Origin: Hydrogenimonas sp.
GTDB taxonomy: Bacteria; Campylobacterota; Campylobacteria; Campylobacterales; Hydrogenimonadaceae
DNA: 6,809 nt
NCBI RefSeq assembly: GCF_029933015.1
Contig: NZ_JAOZOZ010000084.1
Location: forward strand, 1-6,809
Direction of reading: 5' to 3'
This document shows positions 1 to 5,347 of the stretch, in pieces (position 1 is the stretch's first letter; each line of letters begins with the position of its first letter). Position numbers and translations under genes: made by a program. The notes under the pieces are model-generated. The model worked only from the letters and a program-made list of their open reading frames with translations, had not been told where the DNA came from and did no database searches.

Positions 1-30
1 CGAAAAAATGAATGATTGTATGCCTGCCGT

Positions 31-53
31 CGCCTGAGGGCCCTCTTTCGGCG
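31..53. other. GC-rich inverted repeat upstream of the first gene
   Basis: CGCC at 31-34 can pair with GGCG at 50-53, and between them lies the 10-base palindrome GAGGGCCCTC (36-45). There is no T-run after it, so it is not a convincing intrinsic terminator. It may be the end of an upstream transcript or a chance hairpin. Nothing else is recognisable in the first 50 bases, and no upstream gene end can be identified. Confidence 0.3.
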
Positions 54-56
54 ATA

Positions 57-65
57 TGCTAAAAT
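57..65 (+). promoter_or_regulatory. Extended -10 promoter, possibly giving a leaderless mRNA
   Basis: TG at 57-58, one base, then TAAAAT at 60-65 makes a good extended -10. No clear -35 is visible. The usual 6-base spacing puts the transcription start at about position 72, which is the A of the ATG of the first gene. No Shine-Dalgarno sequence lies before that ATG, which agrees with a leaderless or nearly leaderless message. Confidence 0.55.
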
Positions 66-71
66 AGATCC

Positions 72-323
72 ATGAAAGATGAAATCGTAAAAAAAATAAA
101 ATATCTTCCCGAAAAGACGAAAGAGAAGTTCTATCTGCGTCTTCGGGAAAAGGCGATCATGCGGACACGGGCGAGACTGGTGGAGAGCCGGGTCGATATC
201 GATACGCTCACCGACGAGGAGCTGGAGATCATCATCGCGGACGAAGAGGACAAACTGGTGGGAGAGTACAAGACGAAAGGACTCCTCGCGCTTCTGGCAC
301 TGCTGGGAATCAGCTGGTTCTGA
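72..323 (+). CDS. Small protein with hydrophobic C-terminal tail, unknown function
   Basis: The product has 83 residues and I do not recognise the family. Residues 1-37 are strongly basic and look helical (many K and R). Residues 41-62 are acidic (for example TDEELEIIIADEED). Residues 69-83 are a short hydrophobic stretch rich in Leu and Ala that ends in WF at the stop codon. This resembles a tail-anchored or peripheral membrane protein, although 15 residues is short for a full membrane span. The ATG has no ribosome binding site, and an extended -10 ends 6 bases before it, so translation may be leaderless. The gene ends 11 bases before the next gene, which has two membrane segments, so the two are probably co-transcribed and may act together. 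That they are real genes rests on the promoter placement, the good spacing and the sensible protein composition; no function can be assigned. Confidence 0.7.
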   Translation: MKDEIVKKIKYLPEKTKEKFYLRLREKAIMRTRARLVESRVDIDTLTDEELEIIIADEEDKLVGEYKTKGLLALLALLGISWF

Positions 324-334
324 GAGGATAGAGG

Positions 335-736
335 ATGTACCACTATCTCAAATGGGCCGCGGCGAGTCTCTTTTTCAAAAGGAATTTCCGCTATCTGCTG
401 CTGATCGTGTTCGGGTTCGTGGGGATCTACGTGGCCGACGCGGTCTACGAGGATATGGCCCAATACTCCGTCATGACGAAACATACCGAAGATATCAGCC
501 GCTATCTGCTGCTGAAGTGGATCGCGGTGCTCTCTTTCGGCGCTCTGATCGTCTGGGCCATCTTCAGGCTCGGATTTTCCCAGAAAAAGAGGGATAAAAA
601 AGGCGAAGAGAAAAAGAAAAACCCTGTAGCGGAGAACGATCCGTACATGAAACGTCTCGAAAAGTTCAAAACCCCGAAAAAACTCCGCTCCAGAAGCGAT
701 TTGACGATAGAGAGAAAGAGAAAAAAACGGTTTTAA
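335..736 (+). CDS. Small membrane protein with two TM segments and basic tail, unknown function
   Basis: The product has 133 residues and I do not recognise the family. Hydrophobic segments lie at about residues 19-36 and 57-79. The loop between them (37-56) is acidic, while the N-terminus (K6, K15, R16, R19) and the long tail after residue 83 are very basic, with roughly 20 Lys/Arg in the last 50 residues, ending KRKKRF. By the positive-inside rule this is a hairpin with both ends in the cytoplasm and a short periplasmic loop. The basic tail could bind nucleic acid, ribosomes or acidic phospholipids, but this is speculation. The start is supported by GAGGA at 324-328, six bases before the ATG and just after the stop codon of the preceding gene, so the two are probably one operon. 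Confidence 0.75.
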   Translation: MYHYLKWAAASLFFKRNFRYLLLIVFGFVGIYVADAVYEDMAQYSVMTKHTEDISRYLLLKWIAVLSFGALIVWAIFRLGFSQKKRDKKGEEKKKNPVAENDPYMKRLEKFKTPKKLRSRSDLTIERKRKKRF

Positions 737-759
737 AAATGGGGTTCAGATAATATCGG

Positions 760-765
760 TATAAT
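760..765 (+). promoter_or_regulatory. -10 box TATAAT for the exported-protein gene
   Basis: A perfect TATAAT lies in the 56-base gap after the two-gene unit, with an expected transcription start near 772 and a leader of about 20 bases. I see no good -35 and no upstream TG. The gap holds no T-run terminator, so some read-through from the upstream genes is possible. Confidence 0.6.
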
Positions 766-792
766 CCCAAATAAAAGCGTAAGGAGATAGTT

Positions 793-1308
793 TTGAAAAA
801 GATCATGTCACTGTTGCTGCTGTCGGCACTCGTTCTTTCTGCAGGCGAGATCGTCGGAGGATTCGGTCTGAAACTGGGGGATACGTTCGATGACAAGATG
901 ATGGAGTCGACCCAGGAGACGGGGACGGGCGAAACGCTTTATGAAGTGATTCCTCCCAAAAAGGTGAAATACTTCCAGAAATATTTCGTCATGACGACCC
1001 CTCTAAGCAAAAAGATCCGGCAGATCTGGGGCGTGGGATACTTCACGACGATGGAGGAGTGCCAGAACAATATGGACGTCCTCGTTCTGATCATGGAAAA
1101 AAAATACGGTAAATTCGAAAAACCGGAATACGCGACGGAGCAGGTGAAATTCAAGAAGATCGGAGACCGGCAGATTCTGATCAAGTGTACCAAAAGCTTC
1201 GCGGGAGGAGACCTCTATCTGCAGTACACCGACGACGAACTCAACCGCCTGAGCAAAGTAGAAAGAGCGGAGATCGAATCAAAAAGCATCGACGCCTCCG
1301 CCCTCTGA
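793..1308 (+). CDS. Exported protein of unknown function
   Basis: The product has 171 residues. Residues 1-17 form a classical Sec signal peptide: K2 and K3, a Leu-rich core, then a probable cleavage after LSA (17/18). The mature part begins with a Gly-rich stretch and then GFGLKLGDTFD (23-33). It looks like a small globular periplasmic domain with alternating polar and hydrophobic segments. It has two cysteines, C90 and C132, which could form a disulfide, and no lipobox cysteine. I do not recognise the family. The chosen start is a TTG: AAGGAG at 781-786 lies six bases before it, and only this start gives the basic signal-peptide head. The alternative ATG at 805 would lose the lysines and leave an 18-base spacing. 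The gene has its own TATAAT promoter and ends just before a hairpin terminator. Confidence 0.8.
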   Translation: MKKIMSLLLLSALVLSAGEIVGGFGLKLGDTFDDKMMESTQETGTGETLYEVIPPKKVKYFQKYFVMTTPLSKKIRQIWGVGYFTTMEECQNNMDVLVLIMEKKYGKFEKPEYATEQVKFKKIGDRQILIKCTKSFAGGDLYLQYTDDELNRLSKVERAEIESKSIDASAL

Positions 1309-1313
1309 TTTTT

Positions 1314-1339
1314 AAAAGCCCGGCTCTCGCCGGCTTTTT
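1314..1339. terminator. Probable bidirectional terminator between convergent genes
   Basis: AAAAGCCCGGC (1314-1324) pairs with GCCGGCTTTT (1329-1338) around a TCTC loop, with one bulged C in the left arm. T5 (1335-1339) follows on the + strand, and a TTTT run follows the stem on the - strand. It begins 6 bases after the TGA of the exported-protein gene and abuts the TAG of the convergent SPFH gene (1340-1342), so it can end both transcripts. Confidence 0.8.
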
Positions 1340-2191
1340 CTATCTCTTTCCTCCCAGCAGACCCTTGATCGTCTCCTGCAGATCGGCCGGGTAGACGACG
1401 AATTTGCTGTTTTCGGAATCCGAAAGTTTTTTCAGCGCTTCGATATAGCGGTCGCCCAGCAGAAACATCGCCCCCATGGGCTGGCCCTCGATGGAGGAGG
1501 AGATCTGGCCGATCGCTTCGGCGGAGGCTTCGGCCAGCTTCACCTGGGCTTCGGCCTCTCTTTTGGCCGCTTCCAGCTTTCCGTCGGCTTCGAGGATCAT
1601 CGCGTTTTTCTTTCCCTCCGCCAGCGTTTCGATGGCGCGCCGTTCCCGTTCGGCGGCCGCCTGCTGCTCCATCGCCTGCTGCATCGAGGGGCTTGGGGTG
1701 ATGTCCTGGATCTCGACGGTTTTGACGGTGATACCCCAGTCGGCCACGTCGTCGACGATCTGCTCCTTGAGCTTGGCTTTGATCGTTTCACGGTTGGAGA
1801 GGGCTTCGTCGAGCTTCATCTCGCCGATGATGGAGCGAAGCGTCGTCATGATGAGGTTCTGGATGGCCAGTTTGAAGTTTTCGACGCCGTAGAGCGCCTT
1901 GACCGGATCGGTGATCTTGATGAAGGCCACGGCGTTGGCGATGATGACGGCGTTGTCCTTGGTGATCACCTCCTGTTTGGTGACGTCGAGGATGATGTCC
2001 CTCGTCGTCATTTTGGAGCGCACCGAATCGATGAACGGAATGATGATGTTGAGTCCCGGTTTGAGGACTTTGCGAAATTTTCCCAGACGCTCGACGACCC
2101 ACTCCTCGCCCTGGGGTACGATCCGCACACCCGTGACGAGCACGACGAAAACGGCGATCAGTAAAACGACCGCGATGGATAATCCTGCCAT
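1340..2191 (-). CDS. SPFH/band 7 membrane protein (stomatin/QmcA type)
   Basis: The product has 283 residues and is a bacterial stomatin-like (slipin/QmcA, paraslipin-type) protein. Such proteins form large ring-like assemblies at the inner membrane and are linked to lipid microdomains and membrane-protein quality control. One N-terminal membrane segment (about 3-20) is followed by the SPFH domain (about 22-180). Hallmark stretches are VPQGEEWVVERLGKF (25-39), TKDNAVIIANAVAF (77-90), LSNRETI (131-137) and DWGITVKTVEIQDI (151-164). A long Ala/Glu/Lys-rich coiled coil follows (about 172-228), then a conserved-looking C-terminal end. The length is close to that of E. coli QmcA. AAGGAG lies six bases before the ATG. 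The start is one base after the stop of the NfeD-family gene (TGAGATG), so translation is probably coupled. The NfeD/SPFH pairing is typical. I leave the symbol blank because orthology to qmcA specifically is not proven. Confidence 0.95.
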   Translation of the reverse strand: MAGLSIAVVLLIAVFVVLVTGVRIVPQGEEWVVERLGKFRKVLKPGLNIIIPFIDSVRSKMTTRDIILDVTKQEVITKDNAVIIANAVAFIKITDPVKALYGVENFKLAIQNLIMTTLRSIIGEMKLDEALSNRETIKAKLKEQIVDDVADWGITVKTVEIQDITPSPSMQQAMEQQAAAERERRAIETLAEGKKNAMILEADGKLEAAKREAEAQVKLAEASAEAIGQISSSIEGQPMGAMFLLGDRYIEALKKLSDSENSKFVVYPADLQETIKGLLGGKR

Positions 2192-2192
2192 C

Positions 2193-2660
2193 TCAAGCTC
2201 CTTCTATTTTGCTGACTTTGATGATCTGTCCGTAGACACGGTCCACTTTGATCCGGTCGCCTTTGGCGAGTCTCTTTCCGCCGCTGGATTCGACGATCCA
2301 TACCCTGTCTCCCAGGACCGGCAGTTCGAAATGCGCCCGGTAGCGTCCTTCGCCGAGATCTTCGGTGATGACCCCGGGAATGTCCGCGTACTCCCCTTCG
2401 GACTGTCCCACGGTGGGTACGGGCTCGTTTTTTTTGAAAAAGAGAAAGTAGATACCCAGAAGCGCGGCGGAGAGCAGCGTCCAGAGGAAGAGTTCCTGGG
2501 TGAAGGTCGTATGGAAAAACCAGTCGACGCCGCCCACGATCAGCGCGGCGATGCCGAACCATATGACGATGAAGCTGGGAATCACGATCTCGGCGGCGAC
2601 GAGAAGGATGCCCAGGACGATCCAGTGCCACCACAGAACGATGTCGGAAAGAGAAGCCAT
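2193..2660 (-). CDS. NfeD-family membrane protein
   Basis: The product has 155 residues and is a short-type NfeD-family protein (YbbJ-like). These are small membrane proteins with a C-terminal OB-fold domain that partner SPFH proteins. Hydrophobic segments lie at about 11-27, 29-46 and 57-75, with a Trp/His-rich start (residues 10-13). A linker (77-88) leads to the soluble domain (about 90-152), whose pattern of Gly-rich turns and beta strands (GVITEDLGEGRYRAHFEL, then GDRVWIVE, then KGDRIKV) fits the family OB fold. It has no N-terminal ClpP-like protease domain, so it is not the long form. The ATG is preceded by GAGGTG with a 5-base spacing. It is the first gene of a two-gene operon with the SPFH gene, and an extended -10 promoter sits about 30 bases upstream of the start. 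Confidence 0.93.
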   Translation of the reverse strand: MASLSDIVLWWHWIVLGILLVAAEIVIPSFIVIWFGIAALIVGGVDWFFHTTFTQELFLWTLLSAALLGIYFLFFKKNEPVPTVGQSEGEYADIPGVITEDLGEGRYRAHFELPVLGDRVWIVESSGGKRLAKGDRIKVDRVYGQIIKVSKIEGA

Positions 2661-2690
2661 AAGATCACCTCACACGTTGGCTTTGAAGAA

Positions 2691-2699
2691 AGTATAGCA
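2691..2699 (-). promoter_or_regulatory. Extended -10 promoter of the NfeD/SPFH operon
   Basis: Read on the - strand, the sequence is TGCTATACT, that is TG, one base, then TATACT. The expected start is near 2684, giving a leader of about 24 bases that contains the GAGGTG ribosome binding site. No strong -35 is visible. This makes the pair independent of the porin operon upstream. Confidence 0.65.
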
Positions 2700-2717
2700 T
2701 GTTTCGGCCCGCGAATA

Positions 2718-2731
2718 CCGCCGGAGGGCGG
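2718..2731 (-). terminator. GC-rich hairpin after the porin gene, weak terminator candidate
   Basis: CCGCC (2718-2722) and GGCGG (2727-2731) form a perfect 5-base stem with a 4-base loop, 25 bases past the porin stop codon. It lies in a very GC-rich stretch. There is no T-run, so this may be a weak or Rho-assisted end, or no terminator at all. Confidence 0.3.
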
Positions 2732-2755
2732 GGCGCGGTCCACCTGAGAAGGGTC

Positions 2756-4150
2756 TTAGAACGTGAAGCCGCCGATGAGGCGGAACGCCCAGATGTCGGG
2801 TTCGTTGTCCAGGTCGACCCCTTCCCAGGTGGCGGTGCAGTAGTACCCTTTGTGGTTGTAGGAGAGGCGCAGGCCCAGCATCGACATGCTATCCTGCGGC
2901 TCGCCGTCGGCGGTTTTGGAGTACTCTTCGTCCAGGTCGAACCAGGTGAAGCGGGTGCCGGCCCAGAGCCCCGGCGCACCCGCCTGGCTCAGGTCGTAGC
3001 CGACCTGGGCCTTGTAGCTGTTGGCGTTTCGGAGGCTGCCGGCTTCGAAGAAGTGGAAGATCATGCCGTTGGCGAAGTAGGGGTAGCCGCCCCAGGCGCC
3101 CAGTGTCGCGCCCGTCCCCTCGCCGTCGGTGTAGAAACTCGCCCCCGTGGCGAAATCGAAACCGTTTTCGAAACTTCCGTCGAAGCGGAGAGAGTAGATA
3201 CTGTAACCGATCCCTTCGTTGCCTTCTCTTTTGCCGTAATCCTCCATTTCGCCCACATCTTCGAAGTTGATAAATTGCAGCCCGAAATCGTAGCTGAGGC
3301 TCTCCCAGCTGTCGGTGTAGTCGTACTGGGCGAAAAAGGTGTTGTACATGTCGTCACCGTAATACTCCCACAACTGCAGATTGTGATGTTCGGTTGCATA
3401 GACCAGCGCGGCGGTGTAGACCCCCTCATCGCCGATTTCGTCCTTGACCTCGTCGGGGAGGAAACTGGCTTCCGACATCGAGGCGTACTCTTCGCTGCCG
3501 TCTCGTGCGCCGCTGTCCCAGGGGCCCGCCATCTTGTAGAAGTAGGCGAATCCCCATTTGACGTTGTCGAAGGCGCTGTTGATGTAGTAGGCGGCCTGGA
3601 AAGTATCGGCCAGCAGGTACCAGTCGTCGGCGTCGATCATCGGTGTGACGATCTCCTTGGCTCCGATGGCCACTTCGTTGGTCTGGTCTTTGTACCTGAG
3701 GTAGGCTTCCTGCAGGATGGCGTAGCTTTTGTTGTCGGTGCCCAGGGCGAAGGTGCGTGTTTCGTAATCGGGGTCGTTGAGACCGAAGTCGGTCACGCCG
3801 GCACCCGTGATCTTGCCCGAAAATCCGTTGTAATCCGGGGATTCGACGGAGATTTTTGGCATGAAATAGAAACCTTTGGAGTCGGTGTGCCCCTTGTTGA
3901 CGCTGCCGTCGTGGCGGCTGCCGGGCGGGTTGTCGTAGTCGTACTGGACCCAGCCTGCCCGCATGTCGCCTGTGACTTTCCACTCCGTGTCGGCGATGAA
4001 GATCCCCTCGGCTCTGCGGGTGAGGATCGGTTCGTAGGGGTGATCCTGGTCGACGACCTTGTCGGAGGGCGACATGACCGGTTCGGCGGCAGCGAGCGGC
4101 AGGCTTGCCAGAAGCGAAGCCAGGAGGATATGGCGTGTTTCGAGTCTCAT
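2756..4150 (-). CDS. OprD-like outer-membrane porin
   Basis: The product has 464 residues. A Sec signal peptide covers residues 1-22 (basic head, Leu/Ala core, cleavage near AAA/E). The rest is a beta-barrel pattern: alternating aromatic and polar strands, many Tyr, Trp, Phe, Gly and Asp, and a terminal GFTF ending in Phe, the usual outer-membrane assembly signal. The segment at about 146-190 (LQEAYLRYK, then AIGAKEIVTPMIDADDWYLLADTF) resembles the OprD-family stretch with an AYL strand and a P...D..LL..TF motif, so I call it OprD-like. Campylobacterota carry many such porins. One cysteine (C438) sits in a late strand, which is uncommon in porins. The substrate cannot be read from sequence. 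The gene starts 10 bases after the glutaminase stop, with AAGGA five bases before the ATG and overlapping the end of that gene. The two are therefore almost certainly one operon, suggesting uptake of an amide or amino acid. Confidence 0.8.
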   Translation of the reverse strand: MRLETRHILLASLLASLPLAAAEPVMSPSDKVVDQDHPYEPILTRRAEGIFIADTEWKVTGDMRAGWVQYDYDNPPGSRHDGSVNKGHTDSKGFYFMPKISVESPDYNGFSGKITGAGVTDFGLNDPDYETRTFALGTDNKSYAILQEAYLRYKDQTNEVAIGAKEIVTPMIDADDWYLLADTFQAAYYINSAFDNVKWGFAYFYKMAGPWDSGARDGSEEYASMSEASFLPDEVKDEIGDEGVYTAALVYATEHHNLQLWEYYGDDMYNTFFAQYDYTDSWESLSYDFGLQFINFEDVGEMEDYGKREGNEGIGYSIYSLRFDGSFENGFDFATGASFYTDGEGTGATLGAWGGYPYFANGMIFHFFEAGSLRNANSYKAQVGYDLSQAGAPGLWAGTRFTWFDLDEEYSKTADGEPQDSMSMLGLRLSYNHKGYYCTATWEGVDLDNEPDIWAFRLIGGFTF

Positions 4151-4160
4151 TTTTTTCCTT

Positions 4161-5201
4161 TTACTGGGCGAAGGGGTTCAGCCCCAGTTTTTCGATGATG
4201 TAGATCGTCGCCTTCTGGGCCCGGACGCTGTTGCCGTACTTATCCAGCGGCGGAGAGACGACGCCGATGGCGAGTTTGCCGGGAATCACCGTCAAAAGGC
4301 CCCCGCCGACGCCGCTCTTGGCCGGTGCACCGGTGGAGTAGAGCCAGTCGCCGGCGTTATCGTAAAGACCCGCTGTCGCCATGACGGCCAGCAGACGGGG
4401 GACGTAGGCCTTTTTCAGGACCCGTTTCTTCGTGATGGGGTTGACGCCGTGGTTGGCCAGGGTCGCACCCATGACGCCCAGGTCGTGGGAGGTGACGTTG
4501 ACGGAGCACTGCTTGGTGTAGACCGTGGTCGCTTCCAGAGGATCGGATCCCATGCGGCCATAGGCGTCGAGGAGTTTGGCGATCGCCTGGTTGCGTTTAT
4601 TGTCATTGACTTCGGAGACGTAGACCTCTTCGTTGAAGGGGAGTTTGCGGCCCGCGTAGTCGTCCATGTTCCCTTTGATCTTCGCCCACCGCTCTTTGGA
4701 GTCTTTGGCCGTTACCCAGCTGGTCGACTGGATGGCACCGGCGTTGACGAAGGGGTTGGAGGCGCTGCCGTTATGCAGTTCGATCGCCATGATCGAGTTG
4801 AAAGGGAGCCCCGTGGCGTTGGCGCCGATCTTCTCCTGCAGGAACTTCGCTCCATGCTCCTGCATCACCAGCGAGGCCGTGAAGACTTTGGAGATCGACT
4901 GGATCGAGACGGCGGCTTTCGTGTCGCCCGCTTCGAAGACCTTTCCGTCGCGCGTCACGACGGTGATACCGAAGATCTTCGGATCGACGACGGCCAGCGC
5001 CTTGATGTAGTCGGCGTTTTTGCCGCTGTCGTCATCTTTGAACTTTTCGTATGCCTCCATGACCGCCTGTTTGATTTTTGCGTCGGTCAGCGTCGAAATA
5101 CCGGAGACATCCCTTGCAAAGACATTCGACGATAGAAAGAGACCCACCGCGATGACGGTAAAAAGCCTCAAAAAGTTTCTACGTTCTGTGAATAGACCCA
5201 T
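4161..5201 (-). CDS. glsA: Exported glutaminase, GlsA (serine-dependent) family
   Basis: The product has 346 residues and hydrolyses L-glutamine to L-glutamate and ammonia. The serine-dependent fold is clear: S102-I-S-K105 is the SxxK catalytic pair, NPFVNAGAI lies at 149-157 and KSGVGGG at 295-301. Substrate-site residues recalled for E. coli GlsA2 (YneH) S66, N117, E161, N168, Y192, Y244 and V262 match S102, N153, E197, N204, Y228, Y280 and V298 here, all with a constant offset of 36, so the active site looks complete. The extra N-terminus explains the offset: TERRNFLRLF followed by a hydrophobic core and cleavage near VFA (27-29) is a signal peptide with a twin-arginine-like motif (RRNFLR). 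Family members are normally about 310 residues and cytoplasmic. The start is supported by GAGGAG (5208-5213) six bases before the ATG. The porin gene follows after 10 bases, and a DASS transporter is divergent. Enzyme identity is very sure; the Tat route is likely but not certain. Confidence 0.96.
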   Translation of the reverse strand: MGLFTERRNFLRLFTVIAVGLFLSSNVFARDVSGISTLTDAKIKQAVMEAYEKFKDDDSGKNADYIKALAVVDPKIFGITVVTRDGKVFEAGDTKAAVSIQSISKVFTASLVMQEHGAKFLQEKIGANATGLPFNSIMAIELHNGSASNPFVNAGAIQSTSWVTAKDSKERWAKIKGNMDDYAGRKLPFNEEVYVSEVNDNKRNQAIAKLLDAYGRMGSDPLEATTVYTKQCSVNVTSHDLGVMGATLANHGVNPITKKRVLKKAYVPRLLAVMATAGLYDNAGDWLYSTGAPAKSGVGGGLLTVIPGKLAIGVVSPPLDKYGNSVRAQKATIYIIEKLGLNPFAQ

Positions 5202-5231
5202 CTTTTACTCCTCTTCTATTGATATCCATCC

Positions 5232-5237
5232 ATTTTA
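5232..5237 (-). promoter_or_regulatory. -10 box for the glutaminase-porin operon
   Basis: Read on the - strand the hexamer is TAAAAT, giving an expected start near 5225 and a leader of about 24 bases that contains the GAGGAG ribosome binding site. An alternative hexamer, TATACA, lies at 5240-5245. The -35 region would fall on the inverted repeat at 5250-5270. Confidence 0.5.
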
Positions 5238-5249
5238 CTTGTATAAATC

Positions 5250-5270
5250 TTAATAAATGATGATTATTAA
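5250..5270. promoter_or_regulatory. Perfect inverted repeat TTAATAA-N7-TTATTAA, candidate operator
   Basis: Seven-base arms at 5250-5256 and 5264-5270 are perfectly complementary around a 7-base spacer. The repeat sits between the two divergent -10 boxes, about where both -35 regions would be, so a dimeric regulator bound here could control both genes. It has weak similarity to a Fur box (about 12 of 19 positions by eye). In an AT-rich gap a chance repeat of this kind is possible. Confidence 0.45.
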
Positions 5271-5286
5271 TGTGAAACTTTCAATG

Positions 5287-5295
5287 TGTTACAAT
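5287..5295 (+). promoter_or_regulatory. Extended -10 promoter of the DASS transporter gene
   Basis: TG at 5287-5288, one base, then TACAAT at 5290-5295. The expected transcription start is near 5302, about 46 bases before the GTG start codon. The upstream in-frame ATG at 5294 falls inside this -10 box and would be absent from the transcript. Confidence 0.6.
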
Positions 5296-5347
5296 GATTT
5301 CGAGAAATTATGAGGTTTTTGCATCACGGCAGAGGGAAGGAGCACCG

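Noticed and set aside
1899..2747. A 282-codon + strand frame opposite the NfeD/SPFH pair
   Set aside because: It spans two well-supported genes on the other strand and shows no domain of its own.
4150..4156. Seven-base A/T homopolymer at the porin start as a phase-variation tract
   Set aside because: The tract is short and lies at the start codon, outside the body of the reading frame, where A-rich sequence between ribosome binding site and ATG is ordinary.
2699..4198. A 499-codon open frame on the + strand opposite the porin gene
   Set aside because: It is antisense to a gene with a signal peptide, ribosome binding site and barrel pattern. The product is a low-complexity run of Val, Gly, Ala, Asp, Glu and Arg, as expected from the complement of GC-biased codons, and no ribosome binding site supports it.
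4059..5135. A 358-codon open frame on the + strand opposite the glutaminase gene
   Set aside because: The glutaminase on the other strand has a complete active site. The antisense product is Asp/Gly/Arg/Val-rich with no recognisable domain, a composition shadow.
5251..5270. Fur box in the divergent gap
   Set aside because: By eye only about 12 of 19 positions match the classical consensus, and AT-rich DNA gives such matches often. I keep it only as a generic inverted repeat.
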